Source of the DNA: CAWCGU01 sp963795195
Lineage (GTDB): Bacteria > Actinomycetota > Thermoleophilia > Solirubrobacterales > 70-9
DNA: 64,000 bases
Direction of reading: 5' to 3'
Assembly (NCBI GenBank): GCA_963795195.1
Contig: CAWCGU010000006.1
Coordinates: forward strand, 2,294,001 to 2,358,000
The notes beneath the pieces were generated by a model. It worked only from the letters and a program-made list of their open reading frames with translations. It searched no databases and was not told the DNA's origin. Shown one piece after another: positions 36,380-44,822 of the stretch (its first letter is position 1; each line of letters opens with the position of its first letter). The translations under genes were made by a program, and so were the position numbers.

Positions 36380-38808
36380 GCGCGATCACTCGGTGCAGGG
36401 TTCGTGACCTTGATCCGCGCGGTCGCGGGCGTCGGGTCGGTGTTGCCTGCGGGGTCGGTTGCTCGCACCCGGAAGGTGTGACGCCCCGCGGGCAGCCGCC
36501 TCTTCAACGGCGACGAACAGGGCTTGAAGGGCCGGCGGTCGAGTGAGCACTCAAACCTCGATCCGGATTCGTCGGCGACGAACACGATTCGAATCAGGTG
36601 CCGGACTCGAGTCTTCGTCGGGGCCTTCGCGATCGTCGTTTCGGGGGCGTCGCCGTCCGTCGGGGTTCCCTCGGCTGAGGGCTGTTGCTCCGTCGGCGGC
36701 CGCGGCTGTGGCGGCCGCGGCCCAGTCGGCGCCGGCCCGGGGTCCGGCACCCGCTCGCAGCTCGCATCCAGGAGGTCGACCGAATCCGCCACGACGGTGT
36801 CCGTTCCCTCGCCGCAGAGGAGCGTCTCCGCGACGCCGTCGGCGCTGTTCAGTGAATCGTTCCCAGCGCCTCCGTCGAAGGCGTCCGCGTCCTCACCGCC
36901 GTCGAGCGCGTCTTCGCCGGCGCCGCCGGCCAAGACATCCGACCCGGAGAGCCCGTGGAGCGTGTCGCCCCCGCCGCGGCCCTCGAGCCGGTTTGCGAAG
37001 CCATCCCCGAGCAGGCGGTCGTCGAAAGGAGATCCCGTGGCGTGCTCGATTTCAACCAGCGTGTCGGTGCCCTCACCGGTTGCCAGGCCGGCCGCGAGGT
37101 CGACCTCAACCGGGAGGGCTGCGAACTCGTAGCTGGCCACGTCGATCCCCCCCTGACCGCTGGACCCGTCGAGTGTGTCGTCGCCCTCGCCACCGTGGAG
37201 GAAGTTTGGGGTCGTCTGCGGTCCGTCGAAGCCCGCCGAGCCCCCGATCAGCAGATCGTCGTCCGGGCCGCCGAAAAGCGTGTCGCCGCCCAGTTGGGTC
37301 GCCAGGCCGTTGTCACCGACGAGTTCGTCGTCGCCCTGCTCGCCGAACAGGGTGTCGTCGTCACCGTCTCCCTGCAGAACGTCGTCGCCGCCTCCACCCG
37401 CGAGCGAGTCGTCCCCGAGCCCGCCCTCGAGATGGTTGACGCCGGCGCCACCCTCGATCTGATCCGCGGCGGATCCCCCGATGGCATTTTCAACTGTGCT
37501 GATCGCGTCCCCTTCGCCTCCGCCCTGGCCGCCGCTCGGCCCTCCATGCAGAACGATGCGGATGGGGACGGTGCGCGCCGCATAGGTGACCGTGTCAACT
37601 CCACTACTGCCCTCGAGGGTGTCGGCAACCCCCGTCCCCGCGCCGCCGTCGAGAAGATCGGGACCACCAAGGCCGTTCAGCTCGTCCTCTCCGCCTCCGC
37701 CGCTGAGCTCGTTGGCAACGCTGTTGCCGAGCAGCAGGTCGCTTCCCTCACCTCCGATCAGATTTTCAACCCCACCGCCGAAGCTGTCGTCCTCCGCCGT
37801 GCCCAGCTGGCCACCGCCACCGGCGGCGAGACTGGCGGAAACCGGCTCCCCGCTGGTTCGATCGCCGTAGGAGGCGGCGTCCACTCCGGCTCCACCGATG
37901 TGGGAGTCGCTGCCGTCCCCGCCGAGTAGCAGGTCATCTCCGCCGCTTCCGGAGAGGACGTCGGCTCCTGCGCCTCCTCGCAGTTCCTCGCCGCCCGTGC
38001 CACCAGTCAGCACGTCGCCTGCCGTTGTTCCGACCACGACCTCGATGTCGTCACCCGCGTTGTCGCCCTCGGACGCTCCGGTTGGTCCGTCGTTGGCGAC
38101 GCCGTCCAGCGACACGGTGACCGCCGCGCCACTTGCATAGGAGAGGGTGTCTCTGTCGGCGGGGTTCTCACCGCCGCTGAACGTGTCGCTCCCGGGTTCT
38201 GCGCGGAAGGTGTCGTCGCCGGCGAGGCCGCGGAGAACGTCGTCGTCGCCCTCGCCATCGAGGATGTCGTTGCCGCCGCTGCCGGTCAGCGTGTCGTCGC
38301 CGTCTCCCCCGGCGAGCTGGTCGGGAGCGTCGCCCCCGGAAATCGAGTCGCTGCCGCCTTCGCCGTTTGCCACCAGTTTCGGAACTCCTGACTGAGCGGA
38401 GAGTTCGTCGGCGCCGGCGCCGAGATCTGCGTCGATCCGCTCGATAATTCCGTCGGCGCCGATCCCGTCCGGGACCTTGCAATAGAGGACGCGCGGGTTC
38501 GGCGGGGTGGCTGCGCGCGAACACGAGCTCTGCAGGCCGAGCTCGAAGAGCTCTCCGGAGGAGCTTTCGAACCGGACCACGGGATCGTTGGCGAACGGGG
38601 CGTCTTCCGGCGGCACGGAGTGAAAGCTCAGCGAAAGGTCCGTGGCCTCCACTCCGCTCTGGACGATCAAGCGGTCGACGGCTCCGGTGTAGTCCGCCCC
38701 GATTTCGGTCGCGGCGAGTGCCGGATGCGGTACCGCCAGAACCGTTCCCAGTGCGAGTGCGAACAGAGCGGTCGGCGCGAGGCGCGGTCTGCGCAGCAGG
38801 TCCTTCAT
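36376..38808 (-). CDS. Secreted RTX calcium-binding repeat protein with Ig-like end
   Basis: An 810-residue protein with a signal peptide (LFALALGTVLAVPHPALA). After a beta-type N-terminal domain of about 110 residues it is made of some 25-30 glycine/aspartate-rich nonapeptides such as GGDGDDTL, GSGGNDIL, GGAGADVL and GGLGDDSL, which form calcium-loaded beta rolls. The final 90 residues are one Ig-like module with FECSLDRRPFKPC and HTFRVRATDPAGNTDPTP, nearly the same design as the repeats at 9044-9920. The ATG at 38808 shares a base with the stop of the upstream nitronate-monooxygenase gene, so the pair is coupled. Probable surface or matrix protein; no enzyme domain is seen. Confidence 0.88.
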   Translation of the reverse strand: MKDLLRRPRLAPTALFALALGTVLAVPHPALAATEIGADYTGAVDRLIVQSGVEATDLSLSFHSVPPEDAPFANDPVVRFESSSGELFELGLQSSCSRAATPPNPRVLYCKVPDGIGADGIIERIDADLGAGADELSAQSGVPKLVANGEGGSDSISGGDAPDQLAGGDGDDTLTGSGGNDILDGEGDDDVLRGLAGDDTFRAEPGSDTFSGGENPADRDTLSYASGAAVTVSLDGVANDGPTGASEGDNAGDDIEVVVGTTAGDVLTGGTGGEELRGGAGADVLSGSGGDDLLLGGDGSDSHIGGAGVDAASYGDRTSGEPVSASLAAGGGGQLGTAEDDSFGGGVENLIGGEGSDLLLGNSVANELSGGGGEDELNGLGGPDLLDGGAGTGVADTLEGSSGVDTVTYAARTVPIRIVLHGGPSGGQGGGEGDAISTVENAIGGSAADQIEGGAGVNHLEGGLGDDSLAGGGGDDVLQGDGDDDTLFGEQGDDELVGDNGLATQLGGDTLFGGPDDDLLIGGSAGFDGPQTTPNFLHGGEGDDTLDGSSGQGGIDVASYEFAALPVEVDLAAGLATGEGTDTLVEIEHATGSPFDDRLLGDGFANRLEGRGGGDTLHGLSGSDVLAGGAGEDALDGGEDADAFDGGAGNDSLNSADGVAETLLCGEGTDTVVADSVDLLDASCERVPDPGPAPTGPRPPQPRPPTEQQPSAEGTPTDGDAPETTIAKAPTKTRVRHLIRIVFVADESGSRFECSLDRRPFKPCSSPLKRRLPAGRHTFRVRATDPAGNTDPTPATARIKVTNPAPSDRA

Positions 38809-39833
38809 CACCGGGTACCGGTTCGCTTGGCCCCGCCGTCGAAGCGCAGCTCCGCCGCAAGCTCGGAGACGATCTCGGCCGCGGTATCCACGCCGCGGAT
38901 CCCGTCAACCGAACTGCCGGCGTAGAACGGCGTCGACTCGACGCTTCCTTCGAAGTCGCGCGTTGCGGCCGTGGAGGCCAGCCTCGGCACCTGGCGGCGG
39001 AGACCGTTCAAGCTCTGCTCGCCGACGTACTCGGCCTCGCAGGCCTCAGCGGCAACGATCGAGCGCCTCAGCACCCTGTGAGGAAAGTCCGGCACCCCAA
39101 CAGAGAAGGCTCGCGTCACCACAGCCTCCTCCGAGCTGGCATCCACCAATGCCGCGATCCACGCGGGGTGCGCGTAGGACTCCGCCGAGGCGACAAACCG
39201 GGTACCGACGCGGACTCCGTCGGCGCCGGCGGCGACGGCGCTGGCCACGTCGGACGCAGTCACGATCCCACCCGCGGCCAGCACCGGAATGCCAACGGCA
39301 TCGACGACCGCTGGCAGCAACTGCTCGAGCGAAAGCTCGCCCCGGATCCGCCCCCCCGCTTCGGTGCCCTGGGCGATGAGGAGGTCGCAGCCGGCCTCTT
39401 CGGCTTGACGGGCCTCGTCCACGGATCCGACCTGCCAGCTGGCAAGAGCTGCCGCGTCGTGGACACGAGCGACCAGCCGCGGATCGGGCGGCCCATAGAA
39501 GAAGTCGATCAGCGGCGCGCGCTCCAGGGCGCACTCGAAGGCTTCGCGGTCGAGCAGCGGGGCGATGAAGTTGACGCCGAATGCCGCGACCCGCGCGGCG
39601 ACCCGATCCAGATCCCCTGCGAGTGTGCGGGAGTCCAGAAGGACGGCCGGGAGCATCGGGTGCCCACCAGCTTCCCCCACCGCTATCGCGAGTTCCGCTG
39701 ACCCCGGGCCGGCCATCGGCGCGAGCTGAACCGGGGCTTCGCAGCCGACCAGCCGCGTGAAGCGATCGGGTGCCGATGGCGCGGGCATCCCGGCGTTGCG
39801 GGTGCGGATGCCGGTGTCGAATCGCTCCTTCAT
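38808..39833 (-). CDS. Nitronate monooxygenase / 2-nitropropane dioxygenase family protein
   Basis: A 341-residue FMN-dependent TIM-barrel protein. It has the N-terminal APMAGPGSAELAIAVGEAGG, the strand FGVNFIAPL, the flavin loop LLIAQGTEAGGRIRG and the phosphate site VLAAGGIVTASDVASAVAAGADGVRVGTRFVA. True nitronate monooxygenases have a catalytic His directly after EAGG; here it is Arg-Ile. It may therefore be an enoyl-reductase-like or other FMN enzyme of the same fold. It is translationally coupled to the secreted RTX protein gene downstream, an unusual pairing. Confidence 0.8.
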   Translation of the reverse strand: MKERFDTGIRTRNAGMPAPSAPDRFTRLVGCEAPVQLAPMAGPGSAELAIAVGEAGGHPMLPAVLLDSRTLAGDLDRVAARVAAFGVNFIAPLLDREAFECALERAPLIDFFYGPPDPRLVARVHDAAALASWQVGSVDEARQAEEAGCDLLIAQGTEAGGRIRGELSLEQLLPAVVDAVGIPVLAAGGIVTASDVASAVAAGADGVRVGTRFVASAESYAHPAWIAALVDASSEEAVVTRAFSVGVPDFPHRVLRRSIVAAEACEAEYVGEQSLNGLRRQVPRLASTAATRDFEGSVESTPFYAGSSVDGIRGVDTAAEIVSELAAELRFDGGAKRTGTR

Positions 39834-39958
39834 TGGGATCGCGGCGATGTTCGCCCGCGGGCGGTGTGCTTCGCAACGTGGGAACCCCCCTTGACTTTTG
39901 GTTCGGGCACCGAGGCAGATCGCTATCGCTGTGGCAGGATTGAGGATCGAAGGGAGGC

Positions 39959-42847
39959 TTGGATCTGACCCACGAAGCAGATCGGCTGCTCGAGCGCGAG
40001 ACCGAGCTGGAGAAGCTCGAGGCGTTGGTGCGGCGCGCCGCCGCCGGACAGGGATCGACCGCCTTGATCGAGGGTTCGGCTGGAATTGGGAAAACCCGAC
40101 TGCTTGCGGCGGTCGAGATGACGGCGCGCGACGCCGGTCTCGAGGTGATCAGAGCGCGGGGCGGCGAGCTCGAGGCGGATATCGCTTACGGCCTAGTCCG
40201 TCAGCTTTTCGAGCCGGCCGTGGTCACCGCCGACGAGGCGACCAGAGTTGACCTCCTGGGTGGAGCCGCGGCATTTGCGTCGCCCCTGCTCGGGATCGAA
40301 GCCCCGGGAGACCGACACGCGACTCTGCTCGGGGACGACCCGACCGCCACCGCCCTGCACGGCCTTTACTGGTTGACGGCAAACCTGGCGGCTCGGCGTC
40401 CGCTCCTGATCTCGGTCGACGACGCCCACTGGGGTGACTCGGCGTCTCTGCGCTTCCTCGTCTACCTCGGCCGGCGGGTGGCGGAGCTTCCGGTGTCTGT
40501 CGTCGCGACCATGCGGCCGGCGATCGAAAGCCCTGCCGTTGAGCTCCTCGACCGCCTCCGGCCCGAACCTGGGACCGCGTCCCTCCGCCTGTCGCCGCTG
40601 AGCGAACAGGCCGGCGCCCTGCTGGTCCGGGATCTTTTCGGCGACGACGCGGGCGAGGGGTTCGCCCGTGACTGCCACGAGGCCACAGCGGGGAATCCGT
40701 TCCTGCTTCGCGAACTGGCCGCGTCGCTTCGTGGGCGCCGGGCTGGTCCGCAGGCGGCGCTCTCCGCCTGGCTGGAGGCTCCTCTCTCTCGCTCGATCTC
40801 GGGTGAGATCGTGGCGCGAGTCGGCAGGGTCGAACCCGACGCGCAGGCACTGACGCGCGCGGTTGCCGTGCTCGGAGCGGATGCGGCGCTCGGGGAGGCG
40901 GCCACGCTGGCCGGAATTGATCTCGACCGTGCCGCGGCCGCGGCGGACGCCCTCGCGGCTGCCGATGTACTGCGACCGGGGCTCCCGCTCGAGTTCGTGC
41001 ATCCACTCGTTCGGGCGGCCGTACACGACGGCCTTCCGGAAGGCGAGCGTTCGGTTTTGCATGCGAGGGCGGCTCAGATCCTGACCGACTCCGGTGCCGA
41101 CCCGGAGCGCATCGCCCCGCAGCTTCTCGCTTGCGAGGCAGGCGCCGAGGAGTGGCGGGTGGCGGTATTGCGCGATGCGGCGGCGCGCTCGATCGAACGC
41201 GGCGCCCCGGACGCCGCGGTCCGGTTCCTGGCGCGGGCCCTCGATGAGCCCCCAAAGGAGTCTCAGCGCTCTGAACTCCTCGCCGAGCTCGGTAAGGCAG
41301 AGGTCCGTGCTGCGATGCCCGATCGTGCCATCGAGCACCTGCGCGAGGCGCTCGATGGCACTCCGCATGCACGAGAACGCGCCCGGATGGCGCATGATCT
41401 TGCGATCGGCCTGGTCGCCCCCGGCCGCTACCGCGAGGCCGTGGAGATGCTGGTCGAGGCGGTCGAGGGTGCGCGGGCCACCGACCCGGAGCTCGGGCGC
41501 CGGCTTTCCGCTGAGCTGATCTCCGCTGCGCGCTTGGCCCCCGACACCCTCCCGATCAGCTCAGCCCAGGTCGCCGGCGTCGAGGGCGGTCTCTCGGGGA
41601 AAACCCGCGGAGAGCGGATGCTGATGGCGACTCTCGCCCACGAGGAGATCCTGCGCGCAGACGATCCCGGCGAGGCTGAGCGGCTTGCGACCGCCGCCCT
41701 CGAGGGCGGGCTCGTCGGCGAGCTGGGCGGGGATTCCAGCCTCACCGTCGACGCTCTGTTCGCGCTGATCGTCGCCTCCGATCCCGAGACGGCGGGACGG
41801 TGGGTCGCCACGGCGCTCGATGATGTGCGCGCGCGCGGCTCGGTGATCGGGCTGGCCCGGGTCTCCTGTTTTCAGGCGATGCTCGCCTACCGCCGGGGAG
41901 ATCTCGCCGAGGCCTCAAGCGACGCGGAGTTGACAATCGAGATCGCGATGGAGCCGGGTTATCGGGTCGCGAGAATGGCCCTGTCACCGTTGGTGGATTC
42001 CCTTACTGCCACGGGCGATCTCGACCGTGCCGATCGGGAGCTCACGACCGCTCGGCTGGACCGCGAGCTTCCCGACATGTACATGCTCAACTTCGTCCTC
42101 CACAGCCGTGGCTGGCTGCGCCTCGCGCAGGGCCGGATCGCCGAGTCGATCGCCGATTTCGAGGATCTCGCCGAGCGCGAGAGAATCTGGAGGGGGCGTA
42201 ACCCGGGGGTGCTTGCCTACCGCTCCGGACTGGCGCTGGCGGTGCTCCGCAACGACGACGGTGCGCAGGCGCTGGCGCATGTAAAAGAGGAGCTCGAACT
42301 GGCGCGAACATGGGGACGAGGCGCGGCCGTAGGCGCCTCGCTCCGCACGCTGGGCATGATCGAGGGCGGCGAGAACGGGATCGCGAGGCTCGAAGAAAGC
42401 GTCGCGGCTCTGCAGGGATCGGGTGCCCGCTATGAGCTGGCGCGGTCGTTGATCGAGTTGGGCGCTGCGCTGCGACGTTCCGGACAGCGGTCCCCGTCGC
42501 GCGATCCGCTGCGCCGGGGAATGGAGCTCGCTCACCTCTGCGGCGCCGATCCGCTGACCGAACGAGCGCGCCAGGAGCTGCTCGCCACCGGTGCTCGTCC
42601 GCGCCGGATCATGCGAACGGGGGTGGACGCGTTGACGCCCAGCGAACAGCGGGTCGTGAGGCTCGCGGCCGACGGTAAGACGAACCGGGAGGTCGCGCAG
42701 ACCCTGTTCGTGACGATGAGGACCGTCGAGGGCCACCTGACGAGCGCGTACCGCAAGCTCGAGATCGAATCTCGCGCGCAGCTTGCGGAGGCCATTGCCC
42801 GGGGTGCGCGACAGGGGAGCGTGGATCGAAGCTCAGGGTCGGCTTGA
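39959..42847 (+). CDS. LAL-type LuxR family regulator with AAA ATPase domain
   Basis: A 962-residue regulator of the MalT/LAL type. The N-terminal ATPase has Walker A EGSAGIGKTRLL (near residue 40) and Walker B LLISVDDAHWGDS (near 150); the middle 500 residues are helical TPR-like repeats; the C terminus is a LuxR helix-turn-helix with LTPSEQRVVRLAADGKTNREVA and FVTMRTVEGHLTSAYRKL. Such proteins sense a ligand through the ATPase/TPR part and activate nearby operons. The TTG at 39959 gives the family N terminus, but the GGGAGG sequence sits only one base before it, so the exact start is uncertain. The stop overlaps the end of the convergent glycoside-hydrolase-like gene by 15 bases. Confidence 0.9.
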   Translation: MDLTHEADRLLERETELEKLEALVRRAAAGQGSTALIEGSAGIGKTRLLAAVEMTARDAGLEVIRARGGELEADIAYGLVRQLFEPAVVTADEATRVDLLGGAAAFASPLLGIEAPGDRHATLLGDDPTATALHGLYWLTANLAARRPLLISVDDAHWGDSASLRFLVYLGRRVAELPVSVVATMRPAIESPAVELLDRLRPEPGTASLRLSPLSEQAGALLVRDLFGDDAGEGFARDCHEATAGNPFLLRELAASLRGRRAGPQAALSAWLEAPLSRSISGEIVARVGRVEPDAQALTRAVAVLGADAALGEAATLAGIDLDRAAAAADALAAADVLRPGLPLEFVHPLVRAAVHDGLPEGERSVLHARAAQILTDSGADPERIAPQLLACEAGAEEWRVAVLRDAAARSIERGAPDAAVRFLARALDEPPKESQRSELLAELGKAEVRAAMPDRAIEHLREALDGTPHARERARMAHDLAIGLVAPGRYREAVEMLVEAVEGARATDPELGRRLSAELISAARLAPDTLPISSAQVAGVEGGLSGKTRGERMLMATLAHEEILRADDPGEAERLATAALEGGLVGELGGDSSLTVDALFALIVASDPETAGRWVATALDDVRARGSVIGLARVSCFQAMLAYRRGDLAEASSDAELTIEIAMEPGYRVARMALSPLVDSLTATGDLDRADRELTTARLDRELPDMYMLNFVLHSRGWLRLAQGRIAESIADFEDLAERERIWRGRNPGVLAYRSGLALAVLRNDDGAQALAHVKEELELARTWGRGAAVGASLRTLGMIEGGENGIARLEESVAALQGSGARYELARSLIELGAALRRSGQRSPSRDPLRRGMELAHLCGADPLTERARQELLATGARPRRIMRTGVDALTPSEQRVVRLAADGKTNREVAQTLFVTMRTVEGHLTSAYRKLEIESRAQLAEAIARGARQGSVDRSSGSA

Positions 42848-43981
42848 GGTTGAGGCCGGGTCCCCTCCCATGTAGCGCTCGCTGAAGGACATCGGGGTCG
42901 GCACGCCGCCGTCGGGCGGCGGCGGCAGCGGACGGTTCGAGCCGGGGGCGAAGGGGTCGTAGGCCGGACCGTTGAGCAGTCGCTCCAAGGTCGCCTGGGC
43001 CGCCGGGTAGTGATCGATGTGGTGCGGGTTGGTGTCGCCGAAGGCCTGGTAGTAGACGAGCATCCGCACCCGCTGGTGGCGGCGGGCCCAGCCGAAAAGC
43101 CGGGTCACGAACGAGGCCGCGTCGTAGTCCCAGGGAGACCACTCGCCGATCAGCATCGGCTTGCCGCGGAAGTCCTTGTAGAAGCGGTTGAGGCCCGCGA
43201 AGTTCGGGAACTTGGCGTAGATGTCGGCGCCGATCCAGTCGACGTAGCGGCTGCCCGGCCAGTACGCGCCCGGCAGGTTCTCGGCGATGTTGGGCGAGCC
43301 ATGGGTCTGCGGCACCCACTGCAGCGCGACGCGTGGGCGCGGAAGTTTCGCCGGGACGCCGAGTTCGGCGTATTCCCCTGCCCTCTTGGCCCGCATCAGC
43401 TTCGGCATGCCGAGTTCGACGAGCCTGTGGTTGACGACGGACCGCGGCCCGCCACGGATGATCACGGCGAAGCGGCGCCAGGCCTGCCGGAACCACCGTG
43501 TCTTGTGCTCAGAGCCCCGAAAGCTGCCGTCGGAGTTATAGGCCGCGTAGGGATTCCAGTGGCCGTTCATCTCCGGGAGCAGGCGGATGTAAACGGTCTC
43601 GCCGCGATTCGAGAACTTGCGCGCCAGCATCAACGGGTAAATGTCTCCCCGGCCGCGAGCGATCTCTCGCGGGCTGATGATCTCCTCGCCGGAGTAGTCG
43701 TCGGTGGTTGAGATCGAGAGCATGCCGCGAGTCTGGGTCTGCGCCCAGCGCCCGAGTGCGAGCTCCGGGTTCGTTCCCCAGACGTGAAAGGTCTGCAGAA
43801 CCGCCGGGTGGTCGTCGATGTCGGAGGCGAACTGCTCATAGCCTGCCACCTCACCGGTGTCGGAGACACCGAAGTAGTTGGCGCCGCCCTTAGGCAGGAA
43901 CGCGCCGGCGCCGGCACTCTGCGGCGGCGCCAGCGCCACCACCGACACTGCGCCCACCAGGATGGCGATCGCGGCCCGCAA
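42833..43981 (-). CDS. Secreted GH26-like glycoside hydrolase
   Basis: A 382-residue exported protein (signal IAILVGAVSVVALAPPQSAGA) starting with TTG at 43981. The fold is a TIM barrel of clan GH-A style: YIRLLPEMNGHWNPY near residue 139 supplies the acid/base glutamate and its neighbouring asparagine as in GH26 beta-mannanases, and MLIGEWSPWDY near 280 supplies the nucleophile. The tail is Pro-rich and probably disordered. Substrate is unknown, perhaps a beta-mannan or other matrix polysaccharide. It is the last gene of a three-gene minus-strand unit with a lipoprotein and a duplicated-domain exported protein; the gap to the lipoprotein is three bases. Confidence 0.75.
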   Translation of the reverse strand: MRAAIAILVGAVSVVALAPPQSAGAGAFLPKGGANYFGVSDTGEVAGYEQFASDIDDHPAVLQTFHVWGTNPELALGRWAQTQTRGMLSISTTDDYSGEEIISPREIARGRGDIYPLMLARKFSNRGETVYIRLLPEMNGHWNPYAAYNSDGSFRGSEHKTRWFRQAWRRFAVIIRGGPRSVVNHRLVELGMPKLMRAKRAGEYAELGVPAKLPRPRVALQWVPQTHGSPNIAENLPGAYWPGSRYVDWIGADIYAKFPNFAGLNRFYKDFRGKPMLIGEWSPWDYDAASFVTRLFGWARRHQRVRMLVYYQAFGDTNPHHIDHYPAAQATLERLLNGPAYDPFAPGSNRPLPPPPDGGVPTPMSFSERYMGGDPASTSSRP

Positions 43982-43984
43982 GGC

Positions 43985-44800
43985 CTAACCCGACGCTGCC
44001 GGGTCGGCGAGGCGGGCTGCCAGGCGCGCCTCTTCCTGCTTGACCGCAGCCTGCGCTCTCTGCAGCCGTTCATAGCGGCGTTCGTACTGCTTGAGTGAAC
44101 TGCGGTCGATCTCCGACCCGGACTCCGCCGAGGCCGACTTCCGGAACTTGACGAGCAGGCTTGCCGTCTTGACGGCATCCTGCTTTTGCAGTGCCTCCTC
44201 GAGCTGCAAGGCCAACTCCCGTACCTCAGTGAGCGAGTCGATGCGCTCCCGGCTGGATGCCGCCAGCACCGCCGGCGGCTTCAGCTTCTTGAGCTTCTTC
44301 AGCGCCTTGTCAAGCGATGCGGCGAACTCCTTCAGCGCGGAACTCTGTCCCTTGGCCTCGCCCTCGACCTCGAGCCCCTCGTTGAGCTTGCGATTCGCCT
44401 CCGTCAGCTGCAGCGAGACCGACGCGGCTTCGGGGAGGTAAACAGCGAGCCTGGCCGTCTCGCGGGAGAAGGTGGCGTAGAGGTCGAAGAGGTAGACCAG
44501 CCTGCGATCGAGCTTCTCGGCGACCTCGGGGGGACTCAGTTCCTCGAGCTTGCGGCGGGCGGTCAGAATCGTGTCGGCCGCGATCTCGAGTTTGCGCGGA
44601 GCACTCTCGTCAAGCTTGCCCTGCGAGTACTTCTTGTAGGCCCGCTGGGCCTTCTTGAACTCCGGCCCCGAGTCCTCGAGCACGGCGTTGGCCTCGGTCA
44701 GGTACTGCTCGAGCTGGTCGCGCTCGCTCTTCTCACCACAGCCCGCGACGACGACGAGCACCGCAAGCGGTGCCGCGCAGAGCCATCTCAGCCGCAGCAT
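43985..44800 (-). CDS. Coiled-coil lipoprotein
   Basis: A 271-residue protein with a typical lipoprotein signal (LAVLVVVAGCGEKS), so the cysteine near residue 21 should be lipidated and the protein anchored on the outer face of the cytoplasmic membrane. The rest is almost entirely charged alpha helix with heptad-like Leu/Ala spacing (KKAQRAYKKYSQGKLDESA, LDKALKKLKKLKPPAV, YERRYERLQRAQAAVKQEE), consistent with coiled coils. No enzyme motif is seen. Position between two exported proteins in one operon suggests a structural or scaffolding role at the envelope. Confidence 0.8.
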   Translation of the reverse strand: MLRLRWLCAAPLAVLVVVAGCGEKSERDQLEQYLTEANAVLEDSGPEFKKAQRAYKKYSQGKLDESAPRKLEIAADTILTARRKLEELSPPEVAEKLDRRLVYLFDLYATFSRETARLAVYLPEAASVSLQLTEANRKLNEGLEVEGEAKGQSSALKEFAASLDKALKKLKKLKPPAVLAASSRERIDSLTEVRELALQLEEALQKQDAVKTASLLVKFRKSASAESGSEIDRSSLKQYERRYERLQRAQAAVKQEEARLAARLADPAASG

Positions 44801-44822
44801 CTGGCGCGCGCGGCGAGTCGCA

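Noticed and set aside
40193..41395. A 400-codon minus-strand frame inside the LuxR-type regulator gene
   Set aside because: The plus strand carries Walker A, Walker B and continuous regulator homology; the antisense frame shows no family motif.
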